A program made the translations under genes and the position numbers. Positions 1-4,527 of a stretch of DNA of 8,097 bases are shown in pieces (the first letter of the stretch is position 1; each line of letters begins with the position of its first letter). The notes under the pieces are model-generated. The model was not told the DNA's origin and searched no databases. It saw only the letters and a program-made list of their open reading frames with translations. The stretch covers positions 1 to 8,097 of the forward strand of contig JAZNZX010000026.1 of the NCBI GenBank assembly GCA_045595185.1. Direction: 5' to 3'. The stretch is from Fimenecus sp045595185 (GTDB taxonomy: Bacteria > Bacillota > Clostridia > Oscillospirales > Acutalibacteraceae).

Positions 1-29
1 CACAGAACGACATGGCTACGATCCGACTT
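1..29 (-). other. Sequencing adapter remnant (MGI/BGI DNBSEQ), left end
   Basis: These bases are the reverse complement of part of the MGI/BGI DNBSEQ read-2 adapter as I remember it; bases 10-29 are the reverse complement of AAGTCGGATCGTAGCCATGT and bases 1-9 continue into the next adapter bases. The same 20-mer stands in forward orientation at the other end of the window. This is not biological sequence. Genuine sequence starts at about base 30. Confidence 0.95.
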
Positions 30-30
30 T

Positions 31-282
31 ATGGAAGAGGAAGGCTACGATTGTTATGCTATTGTAAAACTCGGTGAATACAATCAGGACGGCAGTGGTG
101 GAGAATATCCGCCAGTTAAATGCTATGGTTTCTATGTCGAAGTTGATAACATCACCTGCGATAATGACGACCCTGAAAATTTCCCAGAACACAAGCGTCA
201 GCGAAACCTTCTTGAAGTCGTTGAGCACTGTAAGGTAATCGGTGATATTCACACAAATCCAGATTATATGTTGGATTTTTAA
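31..282 (+). CDS. Unknown acidic protein, 3' part of a gene cut by the contig end
   Basis: Function not recognised. The reading frame is open through the adapter remnant, so the ATG at 31 may be an internal methionine; no ribosome site can be judged because the bases before it are adapter. The visible 83 residues are hydrophilic and acidic, with a central strand-like stretch (KCYGFYVEVDNITC), an acidic patch (CDNDDPENFPEH) and a C-terminal end with HTNPDYMLDF. There is no signal peptide, membrane segment or clear metal motif. It ends 36 bases before ssb with no terminator between, so it is probably the upstream gene of the same transcript. Strand and frame are well supported by the open frame and position; identity and true start are not. 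Confidence 0.6.
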   Translation: MEEEGYDCYAIVKLGEYNQDGSGGEYPPVKCYGFYVEVDNITCDNDDPENFPEHKRQRNLLEVVEHCKVIGDIHTNPDYMLDF

Positions 283-318
283 AGTAACAAAAATATTTTA
301 TTAAAGAGGTAATGAAAA

Positions 319-885
319 ATGTTAAATTTTGTAGTTATTATGGGTCGCCTTACTGCTGACCCCGAACTTCGTACAACTCAATCAGGCATTTCAGTGTGCA
401 ACATCAAAGTTGCTTGTGAAAGAAAAAATAAAAAAAGTGGTGAAGAAGCCAAAACTGACTTTATCAGAGTAAGAACTTGGCGACAGACTGCTGATTTTGT
501 TTCAAGATATTTTCGCAAGGGTCAAATGATTGCTGTTACAGGTGAACTTCATTGTGACCCTTATACAGACAAAAACGGCAATAAGCGTACTGACGACTAC
601 ATTGAAGCAACAAATGTAAGTTTCTGTGGCGACAGGGCTTCCGATTACGGTAATGCTTATAATCCACAACAGAACGGCTACAATATGGGCTTCCCTGCAC
701 AGAACGGACAGATGATGCCGCCTGCACAGGATGGTTCTTATGATATGCAGAACACACCGCAACATCAAGGCTATGTAGGTCAGCCTAATTTCAGCGTTCT
801 TCCCGATAACAACGGCGATGAAAGTGGACTTCCTTGGTCGGGCGAAATGGAGTTTAATCCTGATGAAGATACACTTCCGTTTTAA
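319..885 (+). CDS. ssb: Single-stranded DNA-binding protein (SSB)
   Basis: SSB coats single-stranded DNA during replication, repair and recombination and recruits partner proteins through its C-terminal tip. The 188-residue protein has the normal bacterial SSB plan. An OB fold spans about residues 1-108, opening with MLNFVVIMGRLTADPELR and carrying the TDFIRVRTW and YFRKGQMIAVTGEL blocks typical of the family. A Gln/Asn/Gly/Pro-rich flexible linker covers about 109-175. The acidic tip DEDTLPF at 182-188 is the canonical partner-binding end. The ATG follows AAAGAGG at 303-309. It lies in a run with the upstream partial gene and, 18 bases downstream, an XRE regulator. A chromosomal ssb usually sits between rpsF and rpsR; those are absent, so this is more likely an accessory or element-borne copy. 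Confidence 0.96.
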   Translation: MLNFVVIMGRLTADPELRTTQSGISVCNIKVACERKNKKSGEEAKTDFIRVRTWRQTADFVSRYFRKGQMIAVTGELHCDPYTDKNGNKRTDDYIEATNVSFCGDRASDYGNAYNPQQNGYNMGFPAQNGQMMPPAQDGSYDMQNTPQHQGYVGQPNFSVLPDNNGDESGLPWSGEMEFNPDEDTLPF

Positions 886-903
886 CTGAAAGCGAGGCAC
901 ATA

Positions 904-1287
904 ATGAATATAGGAAATAATATTCAGCTCTTGCTCAATGCTCGTAATATGACAAAAAAAGAATTGGCAAAGGTCTGCGATTGCGACCCCAGTTTGATAA
1001 CTCATTACATAAAAGGGAATAGAAAAATTCCTCTTGAAGTTGTGATAAAAATTGCCAATTTTTTTAATATCACTATTGACGAGGTTGTTTACGGTAAAGA
1101 GTCTAAAGCAACTATTGTAGTAAGATGCAAAAATTGTACTCACAGACATTGGATGCAATCTCCCGAACACGGGAAGACAATTCATTATTGTAGTGTACTT
1201 AATGCACAGGTTGACGATGGTTTTCACTGCGGTGCAGGAGTGCTAAAGGAGAAAAACGATTATGGGAACTCCGATAGTAACAAATAG
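904..1287 (+). CDS. XRE-family HTH regulator fused to a four-cysteine zinc-finger-like tail
   Basis: A probable DNA-binding regulator of 127 residues. Residues 4-64 are a Cro/C1-type (XRE, HTH_3) domain: IQLLLNARNMTKKELAKVC, the recognition-helix region DPSLITHYIKGNRKIP, then LEVVIKIANFFNITIDEVVYG, which is the classic ending of this fold. After a short linker comes a cysteine-rich segment with C75-x2-C78, C96 and C109 plus several histidines (H80, H82, H94, H108), consistent with one structural zinc site; a similar VRCKxC start is common in small phage and mobile-element proteins. The ATG at 904 follows GAGG at 894-897. The gene overlaps the next one by 26 bases, indicating translational coupling. 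Target DNA is unknown; autoregulation of this operon is only a guess. Confidence 0.85.
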   Translation: MNIGNNIQLLLNARNMTKKELAKVCDCDPSLITHYIKGNRKIPLEVVIKIANFFNITIDEVVYGKESKATIVVRCKNCTHRHWMQSPEHGKTIHYCSVLNAQVDDGFHCGAGVLKEKNDYGNSDSNK

Positions 1288-1573
1288 ACAAGAGTGCATT
1301 GATATGTACTATGCTCGTCTTACTGAATTGCAGAAGCAACTTGTTGATACGGAATTTGGTAGTTTTTATATCATTGATATTGACGAAAAAGAAATAGAAC
1401 AAATCGCAACTGTTTTATTCTGCTTCGGATACCGTCAACAATATGAGCTTTTCAAAAAGACCAAAGAACTTAAAAAGGGTAGTGAGAGAAATGATGCTCT
1501 CATTACCGTTTGTGAAGCTTTTTTGGTAGCAATGAAAAAAGAGGCGACACCACAAGATTACACTTCAATCTAA
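1262..1573 (+). CDS. Small helical protein of unknown function
   Basis: Not recognised. It has 103 residues, soluble and mostly helical by composition, with stretches such as CIDMYYARLTELQKQL, EKEIEQIATVLFCFGYRQQYELFKKTKELKK and NDALITVCEAFLVAMKKE. There is no signal peptide, membrane span or metal motif. The start at 1262 lies inside the 3' end of the XRE gene, in a different frame, preceded by AAAGGAG at 1245-1251 with 10 bases spacing, so expression is probably coupled to the regulator. It is the last gene of this transcript, 46 bases before a strong terminator. Its position beside an XRE regulator could suggest a regulator-partner pair, but no toxin or antitoxin motif is visible. Confidence 0.75.
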   Translation: MGTPIVTNRQECIDMYYARLTELQKQLVDTEFGSFYIIDIDEKEIEQIATVLFCFGYRQQYELFKKTKELKKGSERNDALITVCEAFLVAMKKEATPQDYTSI

Positions 1574-1619
1574 CCGTTCAAATGAAATGAGCCAAAGGCT
1601 TAACAGTGTCTTATATTTA

Positions 1620-1661
1620 GGCGATGTAATCTCGAAAGAGATTATGTCGCCTTATTTTTTT
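1620..1661 (+). terminator. Intrinsic terminator after the ssb-XRE operon
   Basis: A 14-bp stem (1620-1633 with 1638-1651), including two G-U pairs, is capped by a GAAA loop at 1634-1637 and followed by TTATTTTTTT at 1652-1661. It closes the first operon. Confidence 0.93.
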
Positions 1662-1688
1662 GACTTTTTAAGGTTCAGGTGATACTTA
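1660..1688 (+). promoter_or_regulatory. Possible weak promoter for the zinc-ribbon operon
   Basis: TTGACT at 1660-1665, a 17-base spacer, then TACTTA at 1683-1688 preceded by an extended -10 TGA at 1680-1682. The -35 and the spacing are good but the -10 hexamer is poor. It begins in the T-tail of the upstream terminator and lies about 60 bases before the next start codon, where a promoter is needed. Confidence 0.35.
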
Positions 1689-1734
1689 ATAAATAAGGGA
1701 TGTTTTTCCTTAATGGTTATTTTTATTGTTTTAT

Positions 1735-1742
1735 AAAGGAGA
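1735..1742 (+). promoter_or_regulatory. Ribosome binding site that sets the zinc-ribbon start
   Basis: AAAGGAGA lies 8 bases before the ATG at 1751. The in-frame upstream start at 1700 has no such site and would add a hydrophobic, unrelated leader, so 1751 is chosen. Confidence 0.85.
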
Positions 1743-1750
1743 GATTTTTA

Positions 1751-2557
1751 ATGAAACTTTGCAGACAATGCAAAACTGAATGTTCAAATGAAGCGAAATT
1801 TTGTCAAGAATGTGGATACCGCTTCACAGAAGATGATAAACCTGTAAAAGTGTGCAAAAACTGCAACACGCATAATTCTGAAACATCAAAATTTTGTTCA
1901 GAGTGTGGTACTCAACTTAATAATACTGTTGAGAATTTAACAGGAAAAGAGGTTTTAGAGCCTTTTGTTGATATGGATGAAACATCACCATCTGATAACG
2001 AAAAAGGCTCACAGACCGACACAAAGCTTATCGCACAGCCGATAACTAACACCGACTCTGTAAAAGAAGATGTTGTTACACTTGTAGAAAAAGTAGAGGT
2101 AAAGAACACTAAAACGGTTGGAGAAGGCAAGATTGAAAATCTTATTGACCCTGACCCAGATTTGCGAAATCCAGAGTCTTCTTCACCCACAATAGATAAT
2201 CAGGGTGAAATATCAAATGATGGCGAACCTATTTTAAATGAAGTGAGCGTACCAAACGAAGAGAGTTTTCAGTCTGGTGAAGTTGCAACAGAAACTATTG
2301 TTGAAGAACAAATAAATGAAGTTGAACCCCTTCAGACTGAAGTTCAAAGTGACAATCATCAAAACTCTGAAACAAATGGTTTTAATGTTGCAGAAATCAT
2401 TGCTAATGACTCATATTATGATGATGTTCCTATGGCAGATAATGGTGTAACAAGAACACCTATGGATAAGGAAAAGAAAAAGGAACTTGCTCTTATTATA
2501 GGCGGTGCGTTACTATTGATTTCACTCATTACATTATTTCTTGTTGCAACATCATAA
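1751..2557 (+). CDS. Tail-anchored double zinc-ribbon protein
   Basis: A 268-residue protein whose architecture is clear but whose function is unknown. Two zinc-ribbon motifs stand at the N-terminus: C4-x2-C7 with C18-x2-C21, and C35-x2-C38 with C49-x2-C52, each ending in the typical KFCxECG. A long, acidic, Ser/Thr/Glu/Asn-rich low-complexity region (about 55-240) follows, with no predicted fold. The C-terminus is KKK followed by one hydrophobic segment (about 246-266) and two or three residues, so the protein probably sits in the membrane as a C-terminal anchor with the ribbons in the cytoplasm. Zinc ribbons joined to one membrane span are common in Firmicutes and are usually annotated only by domain. 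It is the first gene of an operon with the two genes that follow. Confidence 0.85.
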   Translation: MKLCRQCKTECSNEAKFCQECGYRFTEDDKPVKVCKNCNTHNSETSKFCSECGTQLNNTVENLTGKEVLEPFVDMDETSPSDNEKGSQTDTKLIAQPITNTDSVKEDVVTLVEKVEVKNTKTVGEGKIENLIDPDPDLRNPESSSPTIDNQGEISNDGEPILNEVSVPNEESFQSGEVATETIVEEQINEVEPLQTEVQSDNHQNSETNGFNVAEIIANDSYYDDVPMADNGVTRTPMDKEKKKELALIIGGALLLISLITLFLVATS

Positions 2558-2572
2558 AAAAGGAGAATGTAA

Positions 2573-3148
2573 ATGATTTATCTTTCAATCGGTGTATTGC
2601 AGGATAACCCTACAAAAGAAAAATGTTTGGTGAAATGCGGTAGCCGAGTAATTGAACTTACAGGCAAAATGCTTTCTGTGTGGTTGCAGGGAAGATTAAA
2701 GATTGCAGAGTGTGAAGCCGATGAAACTGTTAAAGAACTTGAAAAAAATGGTCTTATAATCGTTGGCTTGGAGAATGACTATAACACAAAATACAATATG
2801 TTTTTGGGCTGTTATGTGTCTTCAGCAAAATCGAACAAGAGGGTTGAGTTGACCGAAGAAGAAAAAAATGTATATCAATGGTTGCGTTTTTCTCCGCTTA
2901 TATTGGATATTGCTGATATGCTTTCACTTTATGAGCGAAATCTTAAAGTAGATGCCAAATATATTGGTAAAGGCAATGGGCAGGCTCTTGTTGAGCTTAT
3001 TCTTCAACCACACGGTAAACACAAAAATAAACTCTTTTTTGACAGAATGTTTTATTCGGAAAAAAGAAATGATTTGGTTGACATCTTCACAAATCTTTTA
3101 GAAAAAGGAAGACTAATTATAATTGGAAGGAAGGATTGCTATGCCTAA
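2573..3148 (+). CDS. Unknown 191-residue protein, possibly winged-helix-like
   Basis: Not recognised. The protein is soluble and mixed alpha/beta. Two places share the pattern helix-then-strand: KELEKNGLIIVG (about 58-69) and NLLEKGRLIIIGRKD (near the C-terminus). This resembles the end of a winged helix, and the two halves may be divergent repeats; this is an impression from pattern, not a family match. The ATG at 2573 follows AAAAAAGGAG with a good spacing, 15 bases after the zinc-ribbon gene, and its last 8 bases overlap the start of the next gene, so all three are one translationally linked set. No catalytic motif or membrane span is visible. Confidence 0.72.
   Translation: MIYLSIGVLQDNPTKEKCLVKCGSRVIELTGKMLSVWLQGRLKIAECEADETVKELEKNGLIIVGLENDYNTKYNMFLGCYVSSAKSNKRVELTEEEKNVYQWLRFSPLILDIADMLSLYERNLKVDAKYIGKGNGQALVELILQPHGKHKNKLFFDRMFYSEKRNDLVDIFTNLLEKGRLIIIGRKDCYA
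3125..3135 (+). promoter_or_regulatory. Ribosome binding site that sets the start at 3141
   Basis: A purine-rich GGAAGGAAGGA run sits 5 bases before the ATG at 3141. An in-frame TTG at 3123 falls just before it and would place this site inside the coding sequence, so the ATG is preferred. Confidence 0.75.
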
Positions 3149-3653
3149 AAAGGATTTATTTAAGAAACAACTCACTGATGAACAAATTGAACAGGAATAC
3201 AATGCGAAAGTAGAAACAGACTATTTCCGCAAAGCTCCACAAGCTCTCCAAAGAGTTGTCTATATGCGACTCATTGCAGGTGTTATATTCATTGTTATTG
3301 GTATTGTATGCCTTTTCTTAAAACTTTCTGCGTCTATGGTTATCCCACCATTTATAATTGGTGCGGTTGCAATTATTTCAAGCATACACATTCGTAATGT
3401 CGCAACAAATGGCTCTTTCAAAACTTTTAAGGGAATGGTTGTGGATTATGAATACACATCACCACTTAAAACTAAAATAAAAGCCGTTATTTTTGATTGT
3501 AATAATAAAAGGTATAAAATTTCATATCCAACAAGAAAAATCAAAATAGGTGACTATGTGGCGGTTTATTCCCCATCTACCGTTTTGGTTTATGAGCGAA
3601 ATGGCTATTTCAATATTAACGAGTATTATGGTGTTGACATTGAACACTCCTAA
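3141..3653 (+). CDS. Two-TM membrane protein with cytoplasmic beta-rich domain
   Basis: Family not recognised; 170 residues from the ATG. A charged N-terminal region (1-43) with KKDLFKKQLTDEQIEQEY precedes a membrane hairpin: TM1 about 44-62 and TM2 about 66-84, separated by only a few residues including PP. The C-terminal part (about 86-170) is beta-rich and includes KISYPTRKIKIGDYVAVY, a pattern seen in small SH3- or OB-like barrels found after membrane hairpins. By the positive-inside rule both ends should be cytoplasmic. It overlaps the preceding gene by 8 bases, which indicates coupling. The operon therefore codes for two membrane proteins and one soluble one, which could form a membrane complex; this last point is inference. 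Confidence 0.78.
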   Translation: MPKKDLFKKQLTDEQIEQEYNAKVETDYFRKAPQALQRVVYMRLIAGVIFIVIGIVCLFLKLSASMVIPPFIIGAVAIISSIHIRNVATNGSFKTFKGMVVDYEYTSPLKTKIKAVIFDCNNKRYKISYPTRKIKIGDYVAVYSPSTVLVYERNGYFNINEYYGVDIEHS

Positions 3654-3661
3654 TATTGAGC

Positions 3662-3690
3662 TTGACAATAATATTTTTGTCGAGTAGAAT
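3662..3690 (+). promoter_or_regulatory. SigA-type promoter with overlapping inverted repeat
   Basis: TTGACA at 3662-3667, a 17-base spacer, and TAGAAT at 3685-3690. Transcription would start near 3697, only about 18 bases before the TTG start at 3715. An inverted repeat (3661-3668 with 3677-3684, one G-T pair) covers the -35 and spacer and could be an operator. There is no T-run after it, so it is not read as a terminator. Confidence 0.7.
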
Positions 3691-3700
3691 GTGACTTGAA

Positions 3701-3708
3701 AAGGGGAG
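3701..3708 (+). promoter_or_regulatory. Strong ribosome binding site supporting a TTG start
   Basis: AAGGGGAG ends 6 bases before TTG at 3715. No ATG occurs in this frame near the site, so the TTG is taken as the start. Confidence 0.8.
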
Positions 3709-3714
3709 TTTCAT

Positions 3715-4062
3715 TTGGAAAAATTGCAAAGAACTTATAAGTGTAACTGTAATGAACCTAATTGGAATTTGCACGATTTTCATACAACAAAGTTAGGCGA
3801 CAAATATGTTTTGCTTCTGCATTGTGTGAATTGTAATTCTGTTTGGGAAACAAGAGTTATGACAGACCAAATATTTTCTATGCTCTCTGAAGAACAGAAA
3901 TCTGCATATTTTAATGTTCTTAAAACTCAAAACAGAAATGCTGAACGAGATGTTGATGAAATAAAGCAACAAATCAATTCATTAGAAGCAATTTGTACAA
4001 ATGCCGAGAGTCAAATACAAAAAAATAATGAGTTGATTAAGCATTTTCAAGAACTTACATAA
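3715..4062 (+). CDS. CxC/CxxC zinc-binding-like protein with C-terminal coiled coil
   Basis: Not recognised as a named family. The protein has 115 residues and starts at TTG. The N-terminal part holds four cysteines placed as a likely metal site: C10-x-C12 and C37-x2-C40 (HCVNCNSVWETR), with a hydrophobic strand (KYVLLLHC) before the second pair, as in zinc ribbons. The rest, from about residue 60, is highly charged and helical (VDEIKQQINSLEAICTNAESQIQKNNELIKHFQEL), consistent with a coiled coil and self-association. It is a single-gene unit, with its own promoter at 3662-3690 and a terminator at 4068-4098. Its use of a weak TTG codon with a very strong ribosome site may limit its level. Confidence 0.78.
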   Translation: MEKLQRTYKCNCNEPNWNLHDFHTTKLGDKYVLLLHCVNCNSVWETRVMTDQIFSMLSEEQKSAYFNVLKTQNRNAERDVDEIKQQINSLEAICTNAESQIQKNNELIKHFQELT

Positions 4063-4067
4063 TTGTT

Positions 4068-4098
4068 AAACGGTAAAGTAAATCTTTGCCGTTTTTTT
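4068..4098 (+). terminator. Intrinsic terminator after the coiled-coil gene
   Basis: A 9-bp stem (4070-4078 with 4084-4092, one G-U pair), extendable by A-T pairs, with a 5-base loop and a long T-rich tail from 4092. Confidence 0.9.
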
Positions 4099-4120
4099 AT
4101 TTTTATTTTTTGGGACTGAC

Positions 4121-4148
4121 TTGACATTTTCGCCGTTTCTGATATAAT
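4121..4148 (+). promoter_or_regulatory. Consensus SigA promoter in the intergenic block
   Basis: A perfect TTGACA at 4121-4126 and a perfect TATAAT at 4143-4148 are separated by 16 bases. The start of transcription would be near 4155. It is the best promoter in the window. What it drives is unclear, since no ORF follows for about 370 bases and a strong terminator lies about 90 bases downstream. Confidence 0.88.
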
Positions 4149-4165
4149 AAACTTGTTAGTTTATG

Positions 4166-4201
4166 TAAAGTTTAACCCTTCGGGGTTTTTCTTAAAGTTT
4201 A
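4166..4201 (+). repeat. Two copies of TAAAGTTTA flanking the UUCG hairpin
   Basis: TAAAGTTTA occurs at 4166-4174 and 4193-4201, 27 bases apart. Each copy is a palindrome around a central G. The pair lies just downstream of the promoter, a place where operators occur, but A+T-rich chance repeats are also possible. Confidence 0.4.
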
Positions 4202-4210
4202 TGATTTTTT

Positions 4211-4249
4211 AAGTGTCTATTTTTCGTATGAATAATAGGCACTTTTTTT
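4211..4249 (+). terminator. Intrinsic terminator ending the candidate short RNA
   Basis: An 11-bp stem (4211-4221 with 4234-4244, one G-U pair) is followed directly by a T-tract to 4249. It lies about 90 bases after the predicted transcription start, with no gene between. Confidence 0.88.
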
Positions 4250-4514
4250 ATTTCTGCCTGTTTTTTAGGCAATCGAATGACAAATCAGGAATTCTATTCC
4301 TGCATAAAAATCTTAATAATATATAGTGATTGTGGTTGTTTTTTACACTCCCACGATAACTATATTTTGTTATATATGGGAGTAGGTAACTACTCATTAA
4401 AAAAGAGCGTATGAACTGTTTTTACGGATTAGTACGCTCTTTTTTTATGGTATTTTCGAGAATTTTGTTCTCGTTAATATAAATCACTATATTTTATCAA
4501 ATGCCGAAAGGCGG
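4250..4514 (+). other. Non-coding block of stacked hairpins before the SSB-like gene
   Basis: No ORF with a ribosome site is present. Hairpins in order: TGCCT/AGGCA (4255-4271); CAGGAAT/ATTCCTG with a 3-base loop (4286-4302); ACTCCCA/TGGGAGT with an inner ATAAC/GTTAT stem (4347-4383); GAGTAG-GTAA-CTACTC (4380-4395), which overlaps the previous stem; a long terminator-like stem (4399-4445); and CGAGAA/TTCTCG (4457-4473). An 11-base inverted repeat (4321-4331 with 4482-4492) encloses the last four. The block could be a structured RNA leader, a separate RNA, or a DNA-level site such as an origin; the sequence alone does not decide. Confidence 0.6.
4399..4447 (+). terminator. Strong, likely bidirectional terminator inside the leader
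   Basis: A stem of 13 bp pairs 4399-4411 with 4433-4445 (AGAGCGTA / TACGCTCT core plus A-T pairs), with a smaller inner CTGT/ACGG stem and a T-tract from 4440. The A-run before and the T-run after let it work on either strand. It stands about 80 bases before the SSB-like gene and after the consensus promoter, so it must be passed or avoided for that gene to be transcribed from 4121. Confidence 0.85.
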
Positions 4515-4521
4515 AAAGGAG
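4515..4521 (+). promoter_or_regulatory. Ribosome binding site that sets the start at 4528
   Basis: AAAGGAG ends 6 bases before the ATG at 4528. The in-frame ATG at 4501 has no such site, and would include this one within its coding sequence, so 4528 is used. Confidence 0.9.
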
Positions 4522-4527
4522 CAGAGT

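Larger units (their letters stand above)
4155..4249 (+). ncRNA. Candidate short terminated RNA (about 95 nt)
   Basis: The region runs from the predicted start of the consensus promoter to a strong intrinsic terminator. It has no ORF with a ribosome site. It contains a compact hairpin AACCC-TTCG-GGGTT (4173-4186) with the very stable UUCG loop and a T-rich run after it, then the terminator stem at 4211-4244. This is the layout of a small regulatory RNA. The alternative is the first part of an attenuated leader for the gene at 4528. No known RNA family was recognised. Confidence 0.55.

Noticed and set aside
502..1227. 241-aa open frame on the minus strand
   Set aside because: It lies antisense to ssb and the XRE gene, has no ribosome site, and its translation shows no domain.
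1700..1750. Longer start for the zinc-ribbon protein, with a hydrophobic leader that resembles a signal sequence
   Set aside because: A clear AAAGGAGA site precedes the ATG at 1751, and the added residues come from the non-coding leader.
1912..2190. 92-aa minus-strand open frame, Ser/Thr/Phe-rich
   Set aside because: It is the antisense of the acidic low-complexity region of the zinc-ribbon protein and has no ribosome site.
4321..4492. 6S RNA
   Set aside because: 6S RNA is one long hairpin with a central bubble; this region has several side hairpins and an internal U-tailed terminator.
4250..4514. CRISPR array or tRNA in the hairpin-rich block
   Set aside because: There are no regularly spaced repeats, and no cloverleaf with tRNA-type loops was found.
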